Assembly: GCA_029557895.1 (NCBI GenBank) | Contig: JAKQHT010000025.1 | Location: 62,001-126,000 of the forward strand | DNA length: 64,000 nt | Direction: 5' to 3' | From: Bacteroidota bacterium | Lineage (GTDB): Bacteria; Bacteroidota; Bacteroidia; Flavobacteriales; Flavobacteriaceae | Shown here: positions 48,979 to 59,979 of the stretch, piece after piece | Layout of the letters: every line of letters starts with the position of its first letter | Position numbering within the stretch: the stretch's first letter is position 1 | The notes under the pieces: generated by a model | Told to the model about the DNA's origin: nothing | Seen by the model: the letters and a program-made list of their open reading frames with translations, nothing else | The model's database searches: none | Translations under genes and position numbers: made by a program

Positions 48979-49602
48979 TCAACTATTTCGCAACGCATTG
49001 ATTTCCTTATTGGTGCTATCGATAAATTGCAAGATATCTTCGCGTCCCAATGCAGAAGTCGAAGAAGTGACAAAATGCCTTGGAGCTTCTTCCCAGTTGG
49101 TCAGGAGCTCGTTAAGATAAGTGTTAACGTGGTCTTCAATGGTATTGGGTTTCAGCTTGTCTGCTTTGGTAAAGACAATAGAAAACGGAATGCCGTGTTC
49201 GCCCATCCATTGCATAAACTCGAGATCTATTTTTTGTGGTTCGTGCCGTATATCGATGAGTACAAAGGCATTGACCAACTGGAGCCTTTTTTCAAAATAA
49301 TCGGTGATAAACTTTTGGAACTTATTCTTTAGCGATTTTGATACCCTAGCGTATCCATAGCCCGGCAAGTCCACCAGATACCAGTTCTTGTTGATTATAA
49401 AATGGTTGATAAGCTGTGTCTTACCCGGTTTACCGGAGGTTTTTGCCAAATTCTTGTGGTTGGTCAACATATTGATCAATGACGATTTCCCTACATTGCT
49501 CCGTCCTATAAAGGCGTATTCCGGCAGGATGTCCTTCGGGCATTTCGTCACATCGGAATTGCTGACTATAAATTCGGCGGTTTTTATCAACATCAAATTC
49601 AA
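48979..49602 (-). CDS. engB: ribosome biogenesis GTP-binding protein YihA/YsxC
   Basis: FIGRSNVGKSSLINML, DLPGYGYA, TKADKLKP. Confidence 0.94.
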   Translation of the reverse strand: MNLMLIKTAEFIVSNSDVTKCPKDILPEYAFIGRSNVGKSSLINMLTNHKNLAKTSGKPGKTQLINHFIINKNWYLVDLPGYGYARVSKSLKNKFQKFITDYFEKRLQLVNAFVLIDIRHEPQKIDLEFMQWMGEHGIPFSIVFTKADKLKPNTIEDHVNTYLNELLTNWEEAPRHFVTSSTSALGREDILQFIDSTNKEINALRNS

Positions 49603-49740
49603 AGTTCAAGGCCTGCCTGTGGCAGGGATGGTTAAATGTTCAAGTGCTCCGAACTTGTAACTGGAGACTCAAAGTTTATTTTAGGTTTGCTATCCAAAGC
49701 ATGATTTTGAATCTTCACTTCAATTTCAAGTTGAATTTTC

Positions 49741-50505
49741 TCAAAGCTTTCTCTTTTGCAACCAGCCTTCAAGTATTTTGTTAAATTCCTCTGGGTGTTC
49801 CATCATGGCAGCATGGCCACATTTGTCTATCCAGAAAAGTTCTGAATCTGGTAGCAAACTGTGGAACTCTTCCGCTACATCCGGGGGTGTTACTGTATCG
49901 TTTCGGCCCCAAATAATGCAGACCGGCAGATTTAATTTCGGGAGATCCTTGGCCATATTGTGCCTAATGGCGCTTTTGGCGATGGCAAGGGTTTTTATCA
50001 GTTTGTTGCGGTCGTTGACGGTTTCATATACTTCGTCCACGATTTCCTTTGTGGCAACCGCAGGATCATAAAATACATCCTGTGCCTTTTTTTTGATGAC
50101 TTCATAATCGCCACGCTTGGTATAGCCGCCGCCCATGGCACTTTCGTAAAGTCCTGAACTTCCGGTGATAATCAATGACTTAACCTTTTCGGGATACAAT
50201 TTGGTGTGGTACAAACCAATGTGTCCACCCAGTGAGTTGCCCAATAAGATAACATCATCAAGCTCCTTAAAAGCGATAAAATCATGAAGGTATTTGGCAA
50301 AACTCTTTACGTTGGTCTTTAGCAAAGACATATCGTAAATTGGCAATTCTGGAATGATGACCTTGTAACCCTTTTGTCCAAAATAGTGCAAAACAGCATC
50401 AAAGTTGCTCAAACCACCCATCAGCCCGTGCAAGACGATGATGGGTTGCCCTTCGCCTTCTTCTATGTAGCTGTAATTCTTCTCTTTTCGTAAACGATAT
50501 CTCAT
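49741..50505 (-). CDS. alpha/beta hydrolase
   Basis: VLHGLMGG, LLGNSLGGHIGL, CGHAAMMEHP; start chosen at 50505 (MRYRLRKEKNYSYIEEG). Confidence 0.9.
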   Translation of the reverse strand: MRYRLRKEKNYSYIEEGEGQPIIVLHGLMGGLSNFDAVLHYFGQKGYKVIIPELPIYDMSLLKTNVKSFAKYLHDFIAFKELDDVILLGNSLGGHIGLYHTKLYPEKVKSLIITGSSGLYESAMGGGYTKRGDYEVIKKKAQDVFYDPAVATKEIVDEVYETVNDRNKLIKTLAIAKSAIRHNMAKDLPKLNLPVCIIWGRNDTVTPPDVAEEFHSLLPDSELFWIDKCGHAAMMEHPEEFNKILEGWLQKRKL

Positions 50506-50723
50506 AGATTGGTTAATCCATTCGTGAAGCAAATATAGGTATTTCGTTGAAATATCTTTTTTGTTTTTCACTTTCTTATTCTTCAAAAAAAAGAGCCCGG
50601 AGCTATTGGTTGTTTTGATCAATTATTATTTACGTAAATAATTTATAACCAATAAGATATAAATAAAATCCAAACCCAAATATTGATATATAATTATAGA
50701 AAAAACAAAACTTATGAACAAAA

Positions 50724-50753
50724 GTGGTAAATTGTGGTAAATTGTGGTAAATT
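50724..50753 (+). promoter_or_regulatory. three tandem 10-bp boxes GTGGTAAATT, candidate MraZ operator
   Basis: direct reading of GTGGTAAATT x3 with 10-bp period, about 50 bp upstream of mraZ. Confidence 0.82.
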
Positions 50754-50800
50754 TTTCAATATATTTGAAACGTTGTCGTTAACTGTGTAAAATCCTGGAA

Positions 50801-51268
50801 TTGGACTCGCTTATAGGAACATACGAATGTAAGGTAGATGCCAAAGGAAGGCTCATGTTGCCGGCTGCCATAAAAAAGCAGCTGACACCTGTGCTGCAAA
50901 ATGGTTTCGTGCTCAAGCGCGCTGTGTTCCAACCTTGTTTGGAACTTTATCCGATGGTCGAATGGAATGTGCTGATGGAAAAAGTTAACAAGCTCAACAG
51001 GTTCAAGAAAAAGAACAATGATTTTATACGCCGGTTCACGGCAGGGGTAAAAGTGGTTGAGGTCGATACTGCCGGGCGCTTGTTAGTGCCAAAGGATTTG
51101 ATGTCGTTTGCGGGTATAGGCAAAGACATCGTTGTTTCTTCTGCCATCAATATCGTAGAAATCTGGGACAAAGTTAAATATGAGCAGGCCATTGATGATG
51201 CTACAGGCGATTTTGCTGATTTGGCCGAAGAAGTGATGGGACAAGATGATGACAATGACATATCATAA
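50801..51268 (+). CDS. mraZ: division/cell wall cluster transcriptional repressor MraZ
   Basis: IGTYECKVDAKGRLMLPAAIKKQL; TTG start. Confidence 0.94.
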   Translation: MDSLIGTYECKVDAKGRLMLPAAIKKQLTPVLQNGFVLKRAVFQPCLELYPMVEWNVLMEKVNKLNRFKKKNNDFIRRFTAGVKVVEVDTAGRLLVPKDLMSFAGIGKDIVVSSAINIVEIWDKVKYEQAIDDATGDFADLAEEVMGQDDDNDIS

Positions 51269-52151
51269 CCCTGTGTTGCTTAAAGAGTCGGTAGATGGAT
51301 TGAATGTGAAACCGGACGGTATCTATGTGGATGTCACTTTTGGCGGTGGCGGCCATAGTCGGGAAATCTTGGATCGCTTGGGGCCTAACGGAAAATTATT
51401 CGCTTTTGACCAGGACAAAGACGCATTGATGAATGCCATCGATGACAATCGTTTTACGTTGATCAATGAAAATTTCAGGCACATCAAACGCTTTTTACGC
51501 TTTCATGGTGTCAAGGAGGTTGATGGCATTCTTGCCGATTTTGGCGTGTCGTCGCACCAATTTGATGTGGCCGAACGTGGTTTTTCCACCCGTTTTGAAG
51601 CTGATTTGGATATGCGTATGGATCAAAACAGTGCTATTTCTGCCTTTCACGTCATTAATGATTCTGACGAAGAAAAGTTAAAGAACGTGTTTTTGCATTA
51701 TGGCGAATTGCGCCAGGCACCTGCCATGGCAAGGGTCATTGTTCAAGAAAGGACACACGGCAAAATAAAATCGAGCGAGCAGCTCAAAGAGGTGTTGAAA
51801 AAATTTGTGAAACACAAAAACGAAAACAAAGTCTTGGCGCAGATATATCAAGCCATCCGCATAGAAGTCAATCAGGAAATTGAAGCCCTGAAAGAACTTT
51901 TAATACAAACGCCCGAGATCCTTAAAAAGGGTGGGAGGATGAGTTTCATTTCTTACCATTCATTGGAAGACCGGTTGGTAAAACGATTTATCAGGAACGG
52001 GATGTTCGATGGCGAGCCGGAGCGCGATGTGTTTGGCAATTTTGAAGTGCCGCTACAAAAAGTGGGTAGTTTGATAGTTCCTACACAGAACGAAATAAAA
52101 CAGAACAATAGGGCAAGGAGCGCAAAATTGCGGGTTGCCGAGAAAATATAA
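51246..52151 (+). CDS. rsmH: 16S rRNA (cytosine(1402)-N(4))-methyltransferase
   Basis: YHNPVLLKESVDGL, VDVTFGGGGHSREIL. Confidence 0.95.
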   Translation: MMTMTYHNPVLLKESVDGLNVKPDGIYVDVTFGGGGHSREILDRLGPNGKLFAFDQDKDALMNAIDDNRFTLINENFRHIKRFLRFHGVKEVDGILADFGVSSHQFDVAERGFSTRFEADLDMRMDQNSAISAFHVINDSDEEKLKNVFLHYGELRQAPAMARVIVQERTHGKIKSSEQLKEVLKKFVKHKNENKVLAQIYQAIRIEVNQEIEALKELLIQTPEILKKGGRMSFISYHSLEDRLVKRFIRNGMFDGEPERDVFGNFEVPLQKVGSLIVPTQNEIKQNNRARSAKLRVAEKI

Positions 52152-52194
52152 AAAACGATATGGGTCTTCCTTTTTTGAAGATGCCCGGAAAAAA

Positions 52195-52515
52195 ATGAAA
52201 CAAAGCATATACAGCATACTCAAAGGAAAGTTCCTGATAAGCGATGATTCTTTCAGAAATTGGAGAATTATCCTTTTCATTTCCCTCTTGGCTATCATTA
52301 TGATAGCGAGCTCGCACAGTGTGGACAGAAAAGTCTATGAAATTGCAAGGCTCAACAATGAGGTCAAGGAGTGGCGTTCGGCCTTTGTGGACGGTCGTTC
52401 AAAATTGATGCGACTCAAGATGGAATCCGGGATTGTTGAAAAAATGGCGGTAAAGGACATATACATTTCCGAAAACCCACCGCAGAAAATAAAGGTCAAA
52501 TCATCAAGAGATTAA
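52195..52515 (+). CDS. FtsL-like cell division protein
   Basis: position between rsmH and ftsI; one TM plus coiled coil; start chosen at 52195. Confidence 0.8.
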   Translation: MKQSIYSILKGKFLISDDSFRNWRIILFISLLAIIMIASSHSVDRKVYEIARLNNEVKEWRSAFVDGRSKLMRLKMESGIVEKMAVKDIYISENPPQKIKVKSSRD

Positions 52516-52525
52516 AAAGACAGCA

Positions 52526-54529
52526 TTGGCAGTAACCGAAAAAAGCATATTGAACCGATTGTACTTTGTGGCAGGATGCATGTTTGTCTTTGCCATTCTT
52601 GTCGTGTACAAACTTGTGGTCATCCAGTTTGTAGATGGTGATAAGTATCGGGACCTGGTCGAAAAGGGAACTGTCAAAAATGTGGTCATCCCGGCAAACC
52701 GTGGCAACGTGTATGCTTCGGATGGTAGCTTATTGGCGACCTCCATACCCAAGTACGATATCCGTTTTGACGCCGTTACCCCTTTGCAAAAGACTTTTGA
52801 ACTTTACCTGAAACCCTTGAGCGATTCCCTTTCAAAATACAGCGGGAAACCATCGTCGTACCATCAAAATGAATTGAGAAAGGCACGTGCCAACAAAAAC
52901 AGGTACTATTTGATTGCCCGCAACATCAACTATACCGATTATGTACGGATCATAAATTTTCCCATGCTCAATCTCGGTGCTTACAAGGGCGGGCTTATCG
53001 TGGAGCAGACCACCAAGAGGGAACATCCGATGGGCGGTATCGCACAGCGTTCCATTGGCTACGAGCGCATCGATGAAGACGGCAATGTGACAAGGGCCGG
53101 CATTGATGGTGCATTTGGTGTTAAATATTTGCGAGGTGTTGATGGCCACCGTTTGAAACAAAAAATCGGACAAGGACAATGGAAACCAATTGCCGATTAT
53201 AATGAAGTTGAGCCCAAAGACGGCTACGATGTTTATACCACATTGGATGTCAACATACAGGATATTGCACACCATGCGCTTTTGGAACAATTGGAAAAAT
53301 ATAAAGCAGATCACGGTTGCGTCGTTGTTATGGAGACCAAAACAGGAGAGATTAAAGCGATTTCTAATTTGGGCAGAAACGCTAATGGTCATTATTACGA
53401 AAGGCTCAACTATGCCGTTGGCGAATCGCACGAACCGGGGTCAACGTTCAAACTAATGGCTTTGACAGCCGCTCTCGAAGACAAAGTGATAGATACGACA
53501 GATGTAGTCGATACCAACGGTGGGGTACTCACTTTTTATGGAAAAAAAGTAAGAGATTCCAGACAGGGCGGCTATGGCAAGATATCGATTTCAAAGGCGT
53601 TCGAAGTGTCTTCAAATACGGGAATCGTCGCTGCAATAGATAAAGCCTACGGTAAACAGCCTAAAAAATTTGTAGAACGCCTTTACGCCATGAACCTCAA
53701 TGATAAGCTCGATTTGCCTATCATCGGTGAGCCAGCGCCAATCATTCCGCATCCAAACAATAAACAGAGATGGAGCGGTATTGCCTTGCAATGGATGGCC
53801 TATGGTTATGGCGTTTCGCTTACGCCCTTGCAAACCTTGACCTTTTACAATGCCATTGCCAATGGCGGCGAAATGGTAAAACCTCAATTTTTGAGGGAAG
53901 TGAGGGAGTTTGATAAAACCATTGTGCCATTCCAAAAAGAAATTATCAATCCGCAAATCTGTTCAAAGGAAACCGCGGACAAAGTGAGGCAATTGCTTAA
54001 AAATGTGGTAGAAAACAAAGGAGGGACAGGGCATAGGCTATACTCTCCAAATTTTTCAATGGCTGGAAAAACGGGTACATGTCAAAAGGACTATGCCAAA
54101 AAAGACAAATTGAGTTATATCTCCTCGTTTGCTGGGTATTTTCCTGCTGACAATCCCAAATACTCCTGCATCGTGGTAATCCACGAGCCCGATAAAAGTG
54201 TCGGTTATTACGGTGCCGATGTGTCCGGGCCTGTGTTCAAGAAAATTGCTCATAAAATTTATACCGATACGCCCATAACCGATGAAGTTGAATCGCTCAA
54301 AGTTATAAACGCTGATGCCGAAAAGAGTTTTGAAACTTATTACGGCCTCGCCCAAACCTATAAAACCATCATGCCGGATGTTACGGGAATGCCCGCCATG
54401 GATGCAGTATCGCTATTGGAAAACATGGGACTGCAGGTTAAACTGGATGGTGTTGGGATTGTAAAAGGACAATCCATTGAAAAAGGAACAAAAATCGGAC
54501 AGAACCAAACGGTTGTCCTTAATATATAA
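52526..54529 (+). CDS. ftsI: penicillin-binding protein (FtsI-type transpeptidase) with PASTA domain
   Basis: SHEPGSTFKLMALTAAL SxxK motif, KTGTCQ, C-terminal PASTA. Confidence 0.92.
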   Translation: MAVTEKSILNRLYFVAGCMFVFAILVVYKLVVIQFVDGDKYRDLVEKGTVKNVVIPANRGNVYASDGSLLATSIPKYDIRFDAVTPLQKTFELYLKPLSDSLSKYSGKPSSYHQNELRKARANKNRYYLIARNINYTDYVRIINFPMLNLGAYKGGLIVEQTTKREHPMGGIAQRSIGYERIDEDGNVTRAGIDGAFGVKYLRGVDGHRLKQKIGQGQWKPIADYNEVEPKDGYDVYTTLDVNIQDIAHHALLEQLEKYKADHGCVVVMETKTGEIKAISNLGRNANGHYYERLNYAVGESHEPGSTFKLMALTAALEDKVIDTTDVVDTNGGVLTFYGKKVRDSRQGGYGKISISKAFEVSSNTGIVAAIDKAYGKQPKKFVERLYAMNLNDKLDLPIIGEPAPIIPHPNNKQRWSGIALQWMAYGYGVSLTPLQTLTFYNAIANGGEMVKPQFLREVREFDKTIVPFQKEIINPQICSKETADKVRQLLKNVVENKGGTGHRLYSPNFSMAGKTGTCQKDYAKKDKLSYISSFAGYFPADNPKYSCIVVIHEPDKSVGYYGADVSGPVFKKIAHKIYTDTPITDEVESLKVINADAEKSFETYYGLAQTYKTIMPDVTGMPAMDAVSLLENMGLQVKLDGVGIVKGQSIEKGTKIGQNQTVVLNI

Positions 54530-55992
54530 TGACAGAACTAAAAGACATATTGTACAGAGTAGCCATCAATGCTGTTGTTGGCAGTACAAATGTGCAGGTC
54601 AATGCCGTTAATTTTGATTCCAGAAAGGTTTCGGTAGGTGATGTCTTTGTGGCCATAAAAGGATCGCTTTCGGATGGGCACCAATTTATAGATATCGCTA
54701 TAGAAAGTGGTGCAGTGGCAATAGTTTGTGAGTCACTTCCGGAAGATTTAAAAAACGGAGTCACTTACGTTGAAGTTGATAACGCTGGCAAAGCATTGGC
54801 GTTCATGGCTTCCAATTATTATGACAATCCCTCTTCAAATTTAAAATTGGTAGGTGTTACCGGTACTAACGGAAAAACCACCGTGGCGACACTGCTTTAT
54901 CAACTTTTCAAAAAAGCCGGGTATAAGGTTGGGTTGCTGTCCACTGTAAAAATTATGGTTGACGACCAAGAGTTTAAGGCCACCCACACTACGCCAGATT
55001 CGTTGACCATCAACAAATACCTTAAATTGATGAATGATCAAGGCGTTGAATTTTGTTTTATGGAAGTCAGTTCGCACGGCATTCATCAGTATAGGACAGA
55101 AGGCCTGAAATTTGAGGTCGGTATTTTCACAAATCTATCGCACGACCATCTGGATTACCATAACTCCTTTGCCGAATATCGGGATGTGAAAAAATCTTTT
55201 TTTGACCGCTTGCCCAAAGATGCGTTCGCTCTTGTAAACATCGATGACAAGAACGGACTGGTCATGTTGCAAAATACCAAAGCGCGAAAATTTACGTATG
55301 CATTGAAGACCTATGCCGATTATAGGGCGCAGATTTTGGAAAATCAACTGGGGGGACTATTGCTGAAAATCAATGATCATGAAGTCTGGACTCGGTTAAT
55401 TGGCAACTTCAACGCCTATAACCTGTTGGCTATTTATGCCGCAGCCGAACTGCTCGGGCTTGAAAGTGCTGAAAACCTTCGGTTGGTAAGCCAGCTCGAA
55501 AGCGTGAGCGGTCGGTTTCAGTATTTCGTCTCTGATGGCAAGATTACCGCCATTGTGGACTATGCACATACCCCCGATGCCTTGCAGAATGTATTGGAAA
55601 CCATCAATAGCATCCGTACTAAAAATGAAGCATTGATAACCGTGGTGGGTTGCGGTGGTGATCGGGACAAGACCAAACGCCCAAAAATGGGACATATCGC
55701 ATCGGCATTGAGCAATAAGGTCATTTTTACAAGCGACAACCCCCGTAGCGAAGTGCCGGAGTCCATTATCGAAGCAATGGAAAAAGGCGTTGAACCGCAA
55801 AATTTTAAAAGAACAGTTTCCATAGTGGATAGGAGACAGGCAATAAAAACGGCTTGTCAGATGGCAGAAGCCAACGATATCATCCTCATCGCGGGGAAGG
55901 GCCATGAAACCTATCAGGAAATCATGGGCGTTCGTACAGATTTTGATGATTATAAAATAGTTCAAGAATTGTTAAAAGCATTGGAAAAATAA
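54529..55992 (+). CDS. murE: UDP-N-acetylmuramoyl-L-alanyl-D-glutamate ligase MurE
   Basis: VTGTNGKTTVATLLYQ; DNPRSE motif. Confidence 0.94.
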   Translation: MTELKDILYRVAINAVVGSTNVQVNAVNFDSRKVSVGDVFVAIKGSLSDGHQFIDIAIESGAVAIVCESLPEDLKNGVTYVEVDNAGKALAFMASNYYDNPSSNLKLVGVTGTNGKTTVATLLYQLFKKAGYKVGLLSTVKIMVDDQEFKATHTTPDSLTINKYLKLMNDQGVEFCFMEVSSHGIHQYRTEGLKFEVGIFTNLSHDHLDYHNSFAEYRDVKKSFFDRLPKDAFALVNIDDKNGLVMLQNTKARKFTYALKTYADYRAQILENQLGGLLLKINDHEVWTRLIGNFNAYNLLAIYAAAELLGLESAENLRLVSQLESVSGRFQYFVSDGKITAIVDYAHTPDALQNVLETINSIRTKNEALITVVGCGGDRDKTKRPKMGHIASALSNKVIFTSDNPRSEVPESIIEAMEKGVEPQNFKRTVSIVDRRQAIKTACQMAEANDIILIAGKGHETYQEIMGVRTDFDDYKIVQELLKALEK

Positions 55993-56004
55993 ATCTGACA
56001 AAGG

Positions 56005-57237
56005 ATGTTGTATTATCTTTTTGAATATTTGGAAAAACATTACCAAATACCGGGCGCCGGACTGTTTCAGTACATATCGTTCAGGGCAGCTTCGGCCATT
56101 CTTTTGTCATTGCTCATCTCTACCATCTATGGAAAACGCATCATCCGTTTTTTGACGAGGCAACAAGTGGGCGAGACCATCCGCGATTTGGGATTGGAAG
56201 GCCAGGTAGAAAAGGCAGGAACACCGACAATGGGAGGTGTCATCATTATCCTTGCCACCCTGATACCTGTATTGTTATTTGCAAAACTGGACAATATCTA
56301 CATCATCCTATTGATTGTGACCACTCTGTGGATGGGAACCATCGGTTTTATCGATGATTACATCAAGAAATTCAAGAAAGACAAAGAAGGGCTTAAGGGA
56401 AGATTCAAGGTCATGGGACAGATAGGCCTTGGACTCATTGTCGGCCTAACGCTCTATTTTCATCCCAAGGTTACAGTACGGCAAGAATTGCCCCAAACCC
56501 AACAAGAAGTGGTCGTGACTGACGGGTCATCCCAAAAACAATATAGCTACGAAGTAAAATCGACCAAAACCACCATCCCATTTGTCAAAGAAAACGAATT
56601 TGACTATGCCGAACTGATTACTTGGATAAGCCCTGAACTAAAGAAATATGCATGGGTAGTGTTCATTTTGGTCAGTATTTTCATTATAACCGCCGTGTCC
56701 AATGGAGCCAACCTGACCGATGGCATCGATGGCCTGGCCGCAGGGTCATCGGCAATTATAGCACTGACCTTGGGCATTTTTGCTTGGGTGTCAGGTAATA
56801 TCATTTTTTCGGATTATCTCAATATCATGTACATACCAAGGGTTGAGGAAATTACGATTTACATTACGGCATTTGTAGGGGCGCTCATTGGGTTTCTTTG
56901 GTATAATGCCTATCCGGCACAGGTGTTTATGGGTGATACCGGAAGTTTGACCATTGGAGGAATTATCGCCGTCATCGCCATCGCCGTGAGAAAGGAATGG
57001 CTGATACCTGTGCTGTGCGGAATTTTTTTGGCAGAAAACTTATCCGTGGTCATGCAGGTGAGCTGGTTCAAATATACCAAAAAGAAATATGGAGAGGGCA
57101 GGCGCATTTTCAAGATGTCACCGTTGCACCACCACTATCAAAAATCCGGATATCACGAAAGCAAGATTGTCACGCGCTTTTGGATTATAGGGATTTTATT
57201 GGCCATTGTATCGATTGTGACATTGAAAATTAGATAA
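56005..57237 (+). CDS. mraY: phospho-N-acetylmuramoyl-pentapeptide-transferase
   Basis: [36 protein letters not shown]. Confidence 0.95.
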   Translation: MLYYLFEYLEKHYQIPGAGLFQYISFRAASAILLSLLISTIYGKRIIRFLTRQQVGETIRDLGLEGQVEKAGTPTMGGVIIILATLIPVLLFAKLDNIYIILLIVTTLWMGTIGFIDDYIKKFKKDKEGLKGRFKVMGQIGLGLIVGLTLYFHPKVTVRQELPQTQQEVVVTDGSSQKQYSYEVKSTKTTIPFVKENEFDYAELITWISPELKKYAWVVFILVSIFIITAVSNGANLTDGIDGLAAGSSAIIALTLGIFAWVSGNIIFSDYLNIMYIPRVEEITIYITAFVGALIGFLWYNAYPAQVFMGDTGSLTIGGIIAVIAIAVRKEWLIPVLCGIFLAENLSVVMQVSWFKYTKKKYGEGRRIFKMSPLHHHYQKSGYHESKIVTRFWIIGILLAIVSIVTLKIR

Positions 57238-57289
57238 AATCCATCTCTTGGGCTATTGCCAAAAGAGAAGAGAAACTGATTGAAAGATT

Positions 57290-58669
57290 ATGGAAGCGGA
57301 AAATGGTAACGATGGCAAAAAACTTTTTATTGAAGAGAATGGGAGGTTAGTGGTATTGGGCGGTGGCGAGAGCGGCATTGGAACAGCGCTTTTGGGAAAG
57401 GCCAAAGGCTTTGAGGTTTTTGTTTCTGACCAAGGCACCATAAAAGAAAATTATAGAAACGTTCTTATACATCATGGGATTGAATTTGAATACGGGCAGC
57501 ACACGGAACCAAAAATCCTGAATGCTGACATCGTGATGAAAAGCCCTGGTATCCCCGATAAAGCGGCAATAGTAAAGAAAATTAGGGAGAAAGGGATTTT
57601 GGTGGTTTCGGAAATTGAATTTGCTTCAAAATTTACCAATGCCACAATCATCGGCATAACCGGGAGCAATGGCAAGACCACTACGGCGAGCCTCACTTAC
57701 CATATACTGAAACATGAATTGGAAGTTGGGCTGTCCGGAAACATCGGCAAGAGCTTCGCACAGCAGGTTTTAGAACACGATTATCCAAATTACGTACTTG
57801 AAATCAGTAGTTTTCAGTTAGATGACATTGTGGATTTCAAGCCTCACATCGCCGTACTATTGAACATCACGCCCGATCATTTGGACAGATATGATTACAA
57901 ATTTGAAAAATATATCGATTCAAAATTCAGGCTGGCGATGAACCAGACCAAGGCCGATTACCTGATTTATGATGCCGATGATGAAGTTATCGGCCAATGG
58001 CTCAAAAGCCATCAAATCCAATCCCGATTACTGCCGTTTTCATTGGTGAAAACTATTGAAAATGGTGCGTATTTAGATAATGAAAACATAAAAATAACAA
58101 TAGATAATAACCAAATAATCATGCCAACAGCAAATTTAGCATTAGAAGGAAAGCACAATATTAAGAACCAAATGGCGGCCGCTACGGTAGCACATTTGTT
58201 GAAAATCAGAAAGCAGACCATTCGCGAAAGCCTCGAAAATTTCCAAGGGGTGGAACATCGCTTGGAAAATGTACTGAAAATCAATAAAGTACAATACATA
58301 AACGATTCAAAGGCAACCAACGTAAATGCCACCTACTATGCTTTGGAAAGCATGGAAACCCCAACAGTCTGGATAGTTGGCGGCCAGGACAAAGGCAATG
58401 ATTATACAGAATTGTTTCCCTTTGTAAACGAAAAAGTAAAGGCTATCATTTGCTTGGGTGTCGATAACCAAAAGTTGTTTGACACTTTTGGCAATATGGT
58501 GGACGTGATTGTGGAAACACAGTTTATGAGTGAGGCGGTTAAAATAGCATACAAGATTGCCGAAGCAGGCGACACCGTACTATTGTCACCGGCATGTGCC
58601 AGTTTTGACCTTTTTGAAAATTATGAAGACCGTGGACGGCAGTTTAAAGACGCTGTCAGGAATTTATAA
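57290..58669 (+). CDS. murD: UDP-N-acetylmuramoyl-L-alanine--D-glutamate ligase
   Basis: VVLGGGESGIGTALL, GITGSNGKTTTASL; N-terminal start uncertain. Confidence 0.94.
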   Translation: MEAENGNDGKKLFIEENGRLVVLGGGESGIGTALLGKAKGFEVFVSDQGTIKENYRNVLIHHGIEFEYGQHTEPKILNADIVMKSPGIPDKAAIVKKIREKGILVVSEIEFASKFTNATIIGITGSNGKTTTASLTYHILKHELEVGLSGNIGKSFAQQVLEHDYPNYVLEISSFQLDDIVDFKPHIAVLLNITPDHLDRYDYKFEKYIDSKFRLAMNQTKADYLIYDADDEVIGQWLKSHQIQSRLLPFSLVKTIENGAYLDNENIKITIDNNQIIMPTANLALEGKHNIKNQMAAATVAHLLKIRKQTIRESLENFQGVEHRLENVLKINKVQYINDSKATNVNATYYALESMETPTVWIVGGQDKGNDYTELFPFVNEKVKAIICLGVDNQKLFDTFGNMVDVIVETQFMSEAVKIAYKIAEAGDTVLLSPACASFDLFENYEDRGRQFKDAVRNL

Positions 58670-58708
58670 ATAACGCTAAAATGGGACTAACCTATTGATG
58701 GGCATAGT

Positions 58709-59905
58709 ATGGAAAATGTTTTCAAAAATTTAAAAGGCGATAGATTGATTTGGGCAATAGTGGCACTATTGGCCATTTTCTCGTTTCTCCCTGTGTACAG
58801 CGCTGCTAGTAATTTAGCTTACAACAGTGGATCCGGTAGTACTTTTATGTTTTTTGTGAGGCATTTCATGCACCTGATCTTTGGGTTTTTGATTATTTAT
58901 GGAGTTCACCGCATTCCGTATCGATATTTCAGGGGGCTTTCGATGGTAATGATTCCTGTTGTTTTAGTGCTGTTGCTTTTAACCATGTTACAGGGTACAA
59001 CCATAGAAGGAGCCAACGCCAGCCGATGGATTCAAATTCCTTTTGTTGGTATGTCGTTTCAGACATCCACACTGGCTTCAGTGGTCATAATGGTATATGT
59101 TGCTAGGTACCTTTCAAAAATTAAGGACAAGGACATCACGTTCAAAGAAACCATCTTGCCACTGTGGATACCGGTATTTATGGTGCTGATTATGATATTG
59201 CCCGCAAATTTCTCAACCACAGCTATCATATTTGCCATGGTAATGATTTTGGCATTCATTGGTGGCTATCCTGTTAAATACTTGGCCATCATCATTGGCA
59301 CAGGCTTGTTGGCGCTAACCATGTTCGTTTTGGTGGCAAAAGCCTTTCCGGATTTGATGCCAAACCGTATCCAGACCTGGGAAAACAGGCTGTTGAATTA
59401 TGCTAATGGTGAAGATACCGAAGCCGATTATCAGATAAAAAAAGCCAAGATAGCCATAGCATCGGGCGATATTTTTGGTCTTGGTCCGGGAAAAAGCATC
59501 CAGAAAAACTTTTTGCCACAATCATCGTCCGACTTCATTTTTGCCATTATTGTTGAAGAATATGGACTGCTGGGCGGATTGTTTTTGCTGGTTATGTACT
59601 GTTGGCTGCTGTTCCGCATCATAATCATTTCGCAGAAATCGGATACCGTTTTTGGAAAATTGTTAGTGTTGGGTGTCGGTATGCCCATCGTGTTTCAGGC
59701 GTTCATCAATATGGCCGTGGCAGTGGAACTTTTTCCGGTAACAGGGCAAACGCTCCCGTTGATAAGCAGTGGCGGGACTTCCATATGGATGACCTGTTTG
59801 GCATTGGGTATCATTTTGAGCGTAAGTTCGCAACGTGAAGGAATAAAGGTTCTGGGCAATTCTGATGAGGAAAATCCGCTCGAGATTTTAAGTGAGACGA
59901 TTTGA
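58709..59905 (+). CDS. ftsW: FtsW/RodA/SpoVE family protein FtsW
   Basis: multi-TM; PVTGQTLPLISSGGTSI. Confidence 0.94.
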   Translation: MENVFKNLKGDRLIWAIVALLAIFSFLPVYSAASNLAYNSGSGSTFMFFVRHFMHLIFGFLIIYGVHRIPYRYFRGLSMVMIPVVLVLLLLTMLQGTTIEGANASRWIQIPFVGMSFQTSTLASVVIMVYVARYLSKIKDKDITFKETILPLWIPVFMVLIMILPANFSTTAIIFAMVMILAFIGGYPVKYLAIIIGTGLLALTMFVLVAKAFPDLMPNRIQTWENRLLNYANGEDTEADYQIKKAKIAIASGDIFGLGPGKSIQKNFLPQSSSDFIFAIIVEEYGLLGGLFLLVMYCWLLFRIIIISQKSDTVFGKLLVLGVGMPIVFQAFINMAVAVELFPVTGQTLPLISSGGTSIWMTCLALGIILSVSSQREGIKVLGNSDEENPLEILSETI

Positions 59906-59979
59906 ATTATTGGGCGTAGCGTGCCAAACCCGTATTGTATCAAAAATAAATCTGTTTTTTGGAATTTGAAATTTAAAAA

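Noticed and set aside
55396-55965. 189-aa minus ORF opposite murE
   Set aside because: murE is unambiguous.
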